From contig DCFT01000171.1 in assembly GCA_002319885.1 (NCBI GenBank), positions 1 through 8,395 of the forward strand: a stretch of DNA of 8,395 nt, read 5' to 3'. Numbering within the stretch: the stretch's first letter is position 1; each line of letters opens with the position of its first letter. The notes beneath the pieces are model-generated. The model did not search any database, was not told where the DNA came from, and worked only from the letters and a program-made list of their open reading frames with translations. This DNA comes from Bacteroidales bacterium UBA1797 (lineage in GTDB: Bacteria; Bacteroidota; Bacteroidia; Bacteroidales; VadinHA17). Shown piece by piece: positions 1 to 5,364 of this stretch. The position numbers and the translations under genes were made by a program.

Positions 1-20
1 ACCAATTTCACCATCTGGGC
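1..20 (-). tRNA. tRNA-Leu, 5' fragment cut by the window edge
   Basis: Read on the minus strand, these 20 bases are GCCCAGATGGTGAAATTGGT. They match the first 20 bases of the complete tRNA-Leu at 107-190 except for one base (T instead of C at position 11). The acceptor 5' strand and start of the D arm are visible; anticodon, variable arm and 3' end lie outside the window. The isoacceptor cannot be read. It lies downstream of the complete tRNA-Leu in the same orientation, so the two probably form a tandem pair on one transcript. Confidence 0.8.
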
Positions 21-106
21 GAATTAGCTCAAGGCTCAGGGCAGAGGGCTCAGTGTAAATCACTTTTGCTCCATGCTCTTTGCTCTGCGCTCTGCGCTTC
101 TTTTTG
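21..106. repeat. Degenerate short-repeat spacer between two tRNA-Leu genes
   Basis: The spacer is largely low-complexity DNA. Around 27-53 it reads GCTCAAGGCTCAGGGC and then AGAGGGCTCAG, an imperfect reiteration of GGCTCA/GGGC units. Around 69-98 it reads as reiterated GCTCT and GCTCTGC units (TGCTCTTTGCTCTGCGCTCT, then GCGC). The same GGCTCAA unit reappears on the other side of the complete tRNA at 197-234. No ORF or RNA fold is supported here. Repeats of this look occur between genes in uncultured Bacteroidales, but their function is unknown to me. Confidence 0.6.
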
Positions 107-190
107 TGCCCAGAACAGGACTCGAACCTGCACATCATTGCTGACACTAGTCCCTGAAACTAGCGCGTCTACCAATTTCGCCATCTGGGC
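107..190 (-). tRNA. tRNA-Leu (anticodon CAG)
   Basis: The minus strand folds as a class II tRNA of 84 nt without an encoded CCA. The acceptor stem GCCCAGA pairs perfectly with TCTGGGC, followed by discriminator A. The anticodon stem CTAGT/ACTAG encloses the 7-nt loop TTCAGGG, giving anticodon CAG (leucine, CUG codons). A long variable arm (TGTCA-GCAA-TGATG, with two G-U pairs) is typical of tRNA-Leu. The T arm is GCAGG-TTCGAGT-CCTGT. It reads CUG in translation. A second tRNA-Leu starts about 86 bases downstream. No clear TAnnTTTG promoter is visible directly upstream. Confidence 0.95.
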
Positions 191-196
191 GTATTC

Positions 197-234
197 AAAG
201 GCTCAATGGCTCAATGGCCCAAGGGCACAAAGGC
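197..234. repeat. Degenerate GGCTCAAT short tandem repeat upstream of tRNA-Leu
   Basis: Seven bases from the tRNA 5' end, the plus strand reads AAAGGCTCAATGGCTCAATG and then GCCCAAGGGCACAAAGGC. This contains two exact GGCTCAAT copies followed by decayed units. It is the same unit type as the spacer on the far side of the tRNA, so the gene is bracketed by related low-complexity DNA. No function can be assigned. Confidence 0.6.
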
Positions 235-414
235 TTGTTCACCTTATTTAATGTATAACCTTTTAAAGAACCATCTGAACATATAGAGTTCTCAGCGGCT
301 GCAAAAATATAAATAAAAATGAAATATAAGAAAAAAGATTCAAAAATCTCTGTCCGCTGTTTTTTGCAGACATGGTTCTGGTAAGGCATATCCTCTTTTG
401 CTCTCCGGAAAGAA

Positions 415-441
415 CCTGATACCACAAATATGGTACTCAGG
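415..441 (-). terminator. Likely terminator hairpin of the DUF6146-like gene
   Basis: Immediately after the stop codon at 442, the minus strand can form a stem of CCTGAGTACCA with TGGTATCAGG (10 pairs, one bulged G) closed by the 6-nt loop TATTTG. It is followed by TTCTTTCC, a weak and interrupted T-tract. Position and stability suggest a terminator or 3'-end stabilising hairpin. The poor T-tract limits confidence. The rest of the gap to the tRNA (235-414) shows no supported gene. Confidence 0.5.
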
Positions 442-843
442 TTACTGAGTATTATTCAAAAGATTTATATGATTCTTCGCTTCGAAATATTTGAAAAAAT
501 AATATAGTTTATAATTTATATCAATACCATAATTTATTTGCGGATCATAATAAATATAATTATCAAAAAGATCGTTATCATTTGATGACGTATACCTCTG
601 ATTCCATTCTGAGACATAGAAACGATTTTTCTGGATATAATAGTCGTTTGAGTAAAAATGCTCTGGTGGCTGACTTAATAACCATGTCTCAAAACCCGGG
701 TCCAGAATAATAATGCGATATTCCAGGCTGTCTGCAGAAATAGTGTCTGCTTTTAAACCTTCCTTATCAGTTTTCTTCTGGCTGAATCCAACTGTCTGGA
801 ATGCAACCAGAATTATCAAAATTAAAAATACAGTTTTCTTCAT
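442..843 (-). CDS. Small secreted DUF6146-family-like protein of unknown function
   Basis: This 133-residue protein starts with a signal peptide: two lysines, a hydrophobic stretch at about residues 5-19, and a likely cleavage in GFS-QKK around residue 21. It is therefore exported to the periplasm or beyond; there is no lipobox cysteine. The mature part has a short charged linker, then a conserved-looking core: DSLEY (38-42), ILDPGFETWLLSQ (46-58), FYSNDYY (63-69), YVSEWNQRY (76-84) and YYDPQINYGIDINYKLYYFF (98-117). From memory this pattern matches Bacteroidota proteins labelled DUF6146, for which no function is established. It is rich in Tyr and Asn and has no catalytic motif that I recognise. 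No Shine-Dalgarno sequence precedes the start, as is normal in the phylum. It is transcribed away from lysC, and no exact -7 element was found upstream. Confidence 0.8.
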   Translation of the reverse strand: MKKTVFLILIILVAFQTVGFSQKKTDKEGLKADTISADSLEYRIIILDPGFETWLLSQPPEHFYSNDYYIQKNRFYVSEWNQRYTSSNDNDLFDNYIYYDPQINYGIDINYKLYYFFKYFEAKNHINLLNNTQ

Positions 844-929
844 TTTAGAAAATTTCTACGTAAACCATTAATTCCAAAATATGTTAGCAAAAAATATACC
901 AATTAAATATACATTGTTAATTAAAAGTA

Positions 930-937
930 TACTTTTG
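930..937 (+). promoter_or_regulatory. -7 promoter element (TACTTTTG) for the lysCA leader
   Basis: TACTTTTG matches the Bacteroidota -7 consensus TAnnTTTG exactly. It lies 18 nt before the leader ATG at 956, similar to the spacing seen at the downstream SGNH (22 nt) and thrS (26 nt) genes. A TTG at 914-916 is only 13 nt upstream, too close to be a standard -33 element. Transcription would begin at about 944, upstream of the leader peptide and terminator. Confidence 0.55.
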
Positions 938-955
938 CTCCCGGATAATTAAAAT

Positions 956-1015
956 ATGAAAAAACAAATTAACAGGCTTATGTGTTACATTAAGTACCTA
1001 GATTTCAGGTCTTGA
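956..1015 (+). CDS. Putative 19-aa leader peptide of the lysCA operon
   Basis: The ORF encodes MKKQINRLMCYIKYLDFRS followed by TGA. It is too short to assign by homology. It is proposed because it starts about 12 nt after the predicted transcription start, as the neighbouring genes do, and because its stop codon (1013-1015) falls in the 5' arm of a hairpin that competes with an intrinsic terminator. Lysine codons are at positions 2, 3 and 13. Lys13 (992-994) is placed so that a ribosome waiting there would reach to about 1004-1005, leaving the hairpin arm from 1006 free. The peptide has no run of lysine codons, so the sensed amino acid is inferred from the downstream genes only. Chance occurrence of so short an ORF is possible. 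Confidence 0.5.
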   Translation: MKKQINRLMCYIKYLDFRS

Positions 1016-1060
1016 TAATCTTTGTTAGTAATAATTAAACAAAAAAGATATAAGGACCTG
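1006..1060 (+). promoter_or_regulatory. Putative antiterminator hairpin of the lysCA attenuator
   Basis: CAGGTCTT (1006-1013) pairs with AGGACCTG (1053-1060), 8 pairs including one G-U. The helix continues inward as AT (1015-1016) with AT (1050-1051), and then ATCTTTGTT (1018-1026) with AAC/AAAGAT (1038-1049, three bulged A). The loop is about 11 nt. The 3' arm uses 1056-1060, which are also the first bases of the terminator stem, so the two structures are mutually exclusive. A weak upstream hairpin, ACCT (996-999) with AGGT (1007-1010), could in turn block the antiterminator. A further stem is possible at 977-994, with CTTA/TAAG at its base. Pairing was done by eye; no energies were calculated. 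Confidence 0.6.
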
Positions 1061-1082
1061 CAAAATGATGCAGGTTTTTTTT
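1056..1082 (+). terminator. Intrinsic terminator in the lysCA leader
   Basis: ACCTGCA (1056-1062) pairs perfectly with TGCAGGT (1069-1075) around the 6-nt loop AAATGA, followed by seven more T residues (1076-1082). This is a textbook Rho-independent terminator only 17 nt before the lysC start. No other gene upstream on this strand would need it, since the preceding protein gene is on the minus strand. It therefore either ends a small RNA starting near 944 or acts as an attenuator for lysCA. The overlapping antiterminator arm favours the second reading. Confidence 0.85.
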
Positions 1083-1099
1083 ATAACTAAATTAAATAT

Positions 1100-2413
1100 A
1101 TGAAAATTATGAAATTTGGGGGGACTTCAGTGGGTAACCCCGACAGAATGAAAGCGTTGATACCTCTCATAACCGACGATGAAAGAAAGATAGTTGTTCT
1201 TTCAGCTATGGCCGGAACAACAAACAGTCTGGTCGAAATTACTGATCTGCTTTTCGCTGACAATATTAATGAAGCATCTGTCAAGAATAATAATCTGAGA
1301 TCAAAATATCATCAGGTGGTTGATGAATTATTTGCCACTGAAAATTTCAGAAAATCGGGTCATGACCTTATTGATTCTCATTTTGAATATATCAGAAATT
1401 TTACCTTAAGGGTATTTACTAAACTACAGGAAAAAGCAATTCTTGCTCAGGGAGAACTTATTTCCACTTCGTTATTTCACCTGCTTCTTCAGGAAAGGAA
1501 AATCGAAGCAGTTCTTCTGCCTGCCCTGAGTTTCATGAGAATTGATAAGGATGGAGAACCCGACTCATTTTATATAGAAGAAAATATTGACAGGGAGCTT
1601 AAAAACCATAAATCGGAAAATATAATTATTACCCAGGGCTTTATTTGCAGAAATGCTTACGGAGAGATTGATAATCTTAAAAGAGGCGGGAGTGATTTTA
1701 CTGCATCATTAATAGGTGCTGCTGTGAATGCCACAGAGATTCAGATCTGGACGGATATAAACGGATTTCATAATAACGATCCACGGTTTGTTGAGAACAC
1801 TAAAGTAATTCGTGAATTGTCTTTTGATGAAGCTGCTGAACTCGCATATTTTGGGGCAAAAATACTCCATCCATCAAGTGTTGATCCTGCCCGGAAAAAA
1901 AACATACCCGTAAGGCTTAAAAACACGATGGAGCCCGGAGATATAGGTACTTTGATAACTTCTTCCTCAATCCTTCAGGATTATAAAGCTGTTGCAGCCA
2001 AAGACGGGATATCGGTTCTAAGGATCAGATCGGACAGGATGTTAATGGCTTACGGATTCCTTCGTAAAGTTTTCGAGATCTTTGAAGCCTACAGAACACC
2101 TATCGATATGATTACCACATCGGAGGTAGCAGTTTCAATTACTATCGATAATTCCGAATTCATTAAACAGATAGCAAAAGATCTTAAGGAACTTGGCACT
2201 GTGGAAGTTGAAGAAAACCAGACAATTATTTGCGTTGTTGGAGACTTCCGCACAGAAAGGACAGGATCAGCTCCGGAAATATTTGAAGCCCTGAATACCA
2301 TACCTCTGAAGATGATCTCATATGGAGGGAGTCCGAATAGTCTCTCTCTTCTTATTGACACTTCTGACAAAATTGATGCACTGAGATTACTAAGCAAACA
2401 TCTTTTTAACTAG
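1100..2413 (+). CDS. lysC: Aspartate kinase, monofunctional
   Basis: The enzyme phosphorylates L-aspartate with ATP, the first committed step toward lysine/diaminopimelate, threonine and methionine, in the cytoplasm. Kinase motifs are KFGGTSVG (5-12), GELIST (118-123), KRGGSDFTA (194-202), WTDINGFHNNDPR (217-229) and FDEAAELAYFGAKILHP (242-258). Two C-terminal ACT domains follow (about 300-370 and 375-437). ACT1 carries PIDMITTSEVAVS (334-346), which resembles the lysine-binding segment of E. coli LysC, so feedback inhibition by lysine is likely but inferred. At 437 residues it is normal length for a single-function kinase; no homoserine dehydrogenase domain is fused. The ATG at 1109 (Met4) is a possible alternative start. 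lysA follows after 4 nt, indicating one operon. Expression is probably controlled by the terminator-containing leader upstream. Confidence 0.95.
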   Translation: MKIMKFGGTSVGNPDRMKALIPLITDDERKIVVLSAMAGTTNSLVEITDLLFADNINEASVKNNNLRSKYHQVVDELFATENFRKSGHDLIDSHFEYIRNFTLRVFTKLQEKAILAQGELISTSLFHLLLQERKIEAVLLPALSFMRIDKDGEPDSFYIEENIDRELKNHKSENIIITQGFICRNAYGEIDNLKRGGSDFTASLIGAAVNATEIQIWTDINGFHNNDPRFVENTKVIRELSFDEAAELAYFGAKILHPSSVDPARKKNIPVRLKNTMEPGDIGTLITSSSILQDYKAVAAKDGISVLRIRSDRMLMAYGFLRKVFEIFEAYRTPIDMITTSEVAVSITIDNSEFIKQIAKDLKELGTVEVEENQTIICVVGDFRTERTGSAPEIFEALNTIPLKMISYGGSPNSLSLLIDTSDKIDALRLLSKHLFN

Positions 2414-2417
2414 AATC

Positions 2418-3566
2418 ATGATTACTAATAATACCATAGATAAATTTAAAAGAATTGAAACGCCTTTTTATTACTACGATCTAGATGTTCTGAAATCTAC
2501 ACTTGATGTTGTAAAGAAAGAGTCAGATAATTCAGGCTATAAAGCACACTATGCTGTAAAGGCCAACTCAAATCCAAGGATCTTAAAAATTATTTCTTCT
2601 TATGGTCTGGGAGCCGACTGTGTCAGTTTTAATGAAATAAGCGCTGCAATTGAAGCAGGATTTAATCCATCCGAAATAGTGTTCGCGGGAGTTGGTAAAA
2701 CTGACAAAGACATCAATGCTGCACTCAGCGCCGGTATATTTTGTTTCAACTGCGAATCAATACCCGAGATGGAAGTCATTGATGAGCTTGCAGCAAAACA
2801 GTCAAAAATCGCCCGGATAGCATTAAGGATCAACCCCTATGTAGAAGCACATACCCATAAGTATATAACCACCGGTATCGAGGAGAGTAAATTCGGAATA
2901 AATACATGGGAACTTGATAATGTTATTAAAAGACTATCAGATTTTAAGAACCTGAAACTGATTGGTATTCATTTTCATATTGGCTCCCAGATTACCAGGA
3001 TGTCGGTCTTTAAAAGTTTATGCGCCCGCATTAATGAATTACAGGTATGGTTTGCATCTCACAATATTGTTTTGGAGATCATTAACGTTGGTGGCGGGTT
3101 GGGAATTGATTATGAAAATCCTGAAAAAGATCCTGATTTTCATGAATATTTTTCCTTATTACATGAATTTATTGATCTGCTTCCAGGCCAGAAACTACAT
3201 ATTGAACCGGGTCGTTCGATTACCGGACAGTGTGGTAGCTTGATTTCAAAAGTTCTGTTTATCAAAAATGGCAGTAATACACTATTTGCAATAATTGATG
3301 CAGGAATGACCGATCTTATACGGCCAGCATTGTACCAGGCTCATCATAAGATTGAAAACCTTACTTCAACCGGAAATATATTCCGATATGATGTTGTTGG
3401 CCCAGTTTGTGAATCATCCGACACTTTTGCAAAATATATTGAACTGCCTGAAACAGCCAGGGGAGATATTATTGCTATCAGGTCAGCCGGAGCATACGGA
3501 GAAGTTATGGCCTCGCGATATAACCTGAGAGACCTCCCAAAAGCAGTGTTTTCTGACGAGATCTAG
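2418..3566 (+). CDS. lysA: Diaminopimelate decarboxylase
   Basis: This PLP enzyme decarboxylates meso-diaminopimelate to L-lysine, the last step of the pathway, in the cytoplasm. It shows the fold-type III layout: the Schiff-base lysine K48 in YAVKAN (45-50), HIGSQ (187-191), the phosphate-binding GGGLG (225-229), EPGR (263-266), DAGM (294-297), catalytic CESSD (331-335) and a C-terminal GAYGEVMASRYNLR (358-371) with the substrate-site tyrosine. In these enzymes the active site is formed between two subunits. Its 382 residues are typical. It begins 4 nt after lysC with no Shine-Dalgarno sequence, so the two are almost certainly co-transcribed. No other lysine-pathway genes are in the window. 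The HxGSQ, EPGR and CESSD set together with lysC argues for LysA over ornithine or carboxynorspermidine decarboxylases. Confidence 0.95.
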   Translation: MITNNTIDKFKRIETPFYYYDLDVLKSTLDVVKKESDNSGYKAHYAVKANSNPRILKIISSYGLGADCVSFNEISAAIEAGFNPSEIVFAGVGKTDKDINAALSAGIFCFNCESIPEMEVIDELAAKQSKIARIALRINPYVEAHTHKYITTGIEESKFGINTWELDNVIKRLSDFKNLKLIGIHFHIGSQITRMSVFKSLCARINELQVWFASHNIVLEIINVGGGLGIDYENPEKDPDFHEYFSLLHEFIDLLPGQKLHIEPGRSITGQCGSLISKVLFIKNGSNTLFAIIDAGMTDLIRPALYQAHHKIENLTSTGNIFRYDVVGPVCESSDTFAKYIELPETARGDIIAIRSAGAYGEVMASRYNLRDLPKAVFSDEI

Positions 3567-3571
3567 TTTGA

Positions 3572-3597
3572 TTTCGGGTTTCGGGTTTAGGTTTTTT
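3572..3597. repeat. TTTCGGG heptad repeat between lysA and the permease
   Basis: Five bases after the lysA stop, the plus strand has two exact TTTCGGG units (3572-3585), then a decayed TTTAGGT and a T run to 3597. It occupies about half of the 54-nt gap between two convergent genes. The T run on the plus strand is not preceded by a convincing stem, so I do not call a terminator. Confidence 0.6.
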
Positions 3598-3620
3598 GCA
3601 AGTGAATCGTTTCCACTCTC

Positions 3621-5216
3621 CTACTCTTTTGGTGAACTCTGTCTTATCTTACTATGTTTTATACCATAGAAAAAATAGATAACAAATCCGATAGCCATCC
3701 ATATAATGAGTCTTAGCCATGTATCAAATGGTAAAGATATCATCTGAAGAAAGCATATTGAAGCGCCGAGAATCGGAACCAGAGGAACCCAAGGTGTTTT
3801 AAAGGGACGCTCAATATCGGGTTTTGATTTTCTTAACACCAGAATACTAAGGCACACAATAATGAAAGCAAGAAGTGTTCCGATTGAAACAAGTTCCCCA
3901 AGTATACTGATAGGCAGAATCCCTGCAATGATCATTGCTACTGTTCCTGTTATGATTGTACTGATATAAGGTGTTTTAAACTTTGGATGTACCTTTGAAA
4001 AAACAGGAGGAAGCAGGCCGTCTTTCGACATTGAGTAGAAAATTCTCGGCTGCCCTAAGAGCATTACGAGAATAACAGAGCTTAATCCTGCTATAGCAGC
4101 AATCTTCACTATAGGTCGTAACCAGAACATTCCTTTGCCCATGGCATCAACTCCAACAGCAACCGGATCAGCTACATTTAAAGTAGTGTAGCTAACAATA
4201 CCGGTTAGTACTATTGCAACAAGAATATATAAAACCGTTGAAATCCCAAGCGATCCGAGAATACCGACCGGCATGTCGCGCTGAGGATTTTTAGCCTCCT
4301 GTGCAGCAGTTGAAACAGCATCAAATCCAATGTACGCAAAGAATATTACCCCGGCACCTCTTAAAATACCACTGATGCCGTATTTACCAAACTCATGAGA
4401 ATATGCTTTAAGCCAACCCCATAATGAACCATAGTCAGATATCGGGGCAGATTCAACTTTATTGGCAGGTATAAAGGGATGCCAGTTAACAGTTTTTACA
4501 AACATAATACCGATAGCAACAAACACAATGATAACTGCTACTTTGGTAATAACCATGATATTATTAAAGTTGGCAGATTCTTTAATACCTATAACCAAAA
4601 GGGTTGTCAGAAGAGCAACGATGAACATGGCCGGAATATTCAGAATACAGGTTACATGAGCTAATGAATCTACCTGAATGCCTGATGAAGCAAGGGTCTG
4701 TGCAAAAGTATCTGATAACGGCTTCCATCCCATGTCGGGAACATTTACCAGTACAGTTCCCACCGCTCCTGTATACTGAGCTGGAATAAATATATGAATA
4801 TCCTTTAAAAAACTAACCACATACCCTGACCAGCCCACGGCAACTGTTGAGGCGGCAAAAAGATACTCTAGTATCAGATCCCATCCGATTATCCAGGCCA
4901 GGAATTCACCCAGCGTGGCATATGAGTAAGTATATGCGCTTCCTGCAATTGGTATCATTGAGGCAAATTCTGCATAGCATAGTCCTGCAAAACCACAAGC
5001 CAGTCCGGAAACAACAAAGGATAAAACAATTGCAGGACCTGCGTATTGGGCTGCGGCCTGACCCGATAGTACAAAAATTCCGGCACCAATAATGGCTCCG
5101 ATGCCTAATGTTGTGAGATTCAGTGCTGTAAGAGTTCTCTTCAGACCACCTGATTCCTTAGATTCACTGAAGAGCTGAGGAAGTGGTTTTGTTAAAAATA
5201 ACCGGCTTTTTGACAT
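3621..5216 (-). CDS. APC-superfamily amino acid permease (cationic amino acid transporter type)
   Basis: This is a 531-residue inner-membrane protein with about 12 hydrophobic segments. Signature sequences of the APC/CAT group are present: the TM1 unwound motif GIGAIIGAGIFVL (38-50), YAEFASMIPIAGSAYTYSYA (81-100), FFAYIGFDAVSTAAQEAKNP (292-311) and GQPRIFYSMSKDGLLP (388-403). Such proteins carry amino acids across the membrane, usually by proton symport or exchange. The substrate cannot be read from sequence. A rather long loop lies at about 139-190, before a segment beginning ILNIPA. The gene is convergent with lysA, which makes a link to lysine or other cationic amino acids tempting but unproven. 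It starts at the only strong N-terminal ATG and has a -7 element 40 nt upstream. No Shine-Dalgarno sequence is visible. Confidence 0.9.
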   Translation of the reverse strand: MSKSRLFLTKPLPQLFSESKESGGLKRTLTALNLTTLGIGAIIGAGIFVLSGQAAAQYAGPAIVLSFVVSGLACGFAGLCYAEFASMIPIAGSAYTYSYATLGEFLAWIIGWDLILEYLFAASTVAVGWSGYVVSFLKDIHIFIPAQYTGAVGTVLVNVPDMGWKPLSDTFAQTLASSGIQVDSLAHVTCILNIPAMFIVALLTTLLVIGIKESANFNNIMVITKVAVIIVFVAIGIMFVKTVNWHPFIPANKVESAPISDYGSLWGWLKAYSHEFGKYGISGILRGAGVIFFAYIGFDAVSTAAQEAKNPQRDMPVGILGSLGISTVLYILVAIVLTGIVSYTTLNVADPVAVGVDAMGKGMFWLRPIVKIAAIAGLSSVILVMLLGQPRIFYSMSKDGLLPPVFSKVHPKFKTPYISTIITGTVAMIIAGILPISILGELVSIGTLLAFIIVCLSILVLRKSKPDIERPFKTPWVPLVPILGASICFLQMISLPFDTWLRLIIWMAIGFVIYFFYGIKHSKIRQSSPKE

Positions 5217-5256
5217 CTGGTTCGTTTGAAAGGTTGAGATTCGAGTTTAATTACTA

Positions 5257-5264
5257 CAAACCTA
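5257..5264 (-). promoter_or_regulatory. -7 promoter element (TAGGTTTG) for the permease
   Basis: On the minus strand TAGGTTTG matches TAnnTTTG exactly and lies 40 nt upstream of the permease ATG. No clear -33 TTTG is present. The surrounding 12-mer (plus strand CTACAAACCTAA, 5254-5265) recurs at 6128-6139. Confidence 0.5.
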
Positions 5265-5334
5265 ACTTTTTTTTTGTAAAATATTATAAAATGATCAGTG
5301 GACATCGTTAAAAATATTTTGTCCAAATAAATTG

Positions 5335-5342
5335 TATTTTTG
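5335..5342 (+). promoter_or_regulatory. -7 promoter element (TATTTTTG) for the SGNH lipoprotein gene
   Basis: TATTTTTG matches the Bacteroidota -7 consensus exactly and ends 22 nt before the ATG at 5365, predicting a leader of about 16 nt. A TTTG at 5318-5321 lies 13 nt upstream, shorter than the usual -33 spacing. The divergent 148-bp region (5217-5364) thus carries one -7 element for each of the two diverging genes. Confidence 0.55.
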
Positions 5343-5364
5343 ATCATGACTAAATTGACGTATT

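Noticed and set aside
66..251. 61-codon plus-strand ORF
   Set aside because: It runs through the antisense strand of the complete tRNA-Leu and the low-complexity repeats; its Cys/Ala/Leu-rich product reflects repeat translation.
195..425. 76-codon minus-strand ORF between the tRNA and the DUF6146-like gene
   Set aside because: It begins inside the putative terminator region and its last codons run into the GGCTCAAT repeat. The composition is irregular and I recognise no domain or upstream promoter.
844..1099. Lysine riboswitch (L box) upstream of lysC
   Set aside because: The stretch from the predicted transcript start to the terminator is about 110 nt, too short for the roughly 175-nt L-box core, and the five-helix junction pattern is not visible.
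3601..3617. Hairpin AGTGAA-TCGT-TTCCACT as a terminator between lysA and the permease
   Set aside because: The stem is only six pairs with a bulge, and neither strand has a T-tract in the right place after it.
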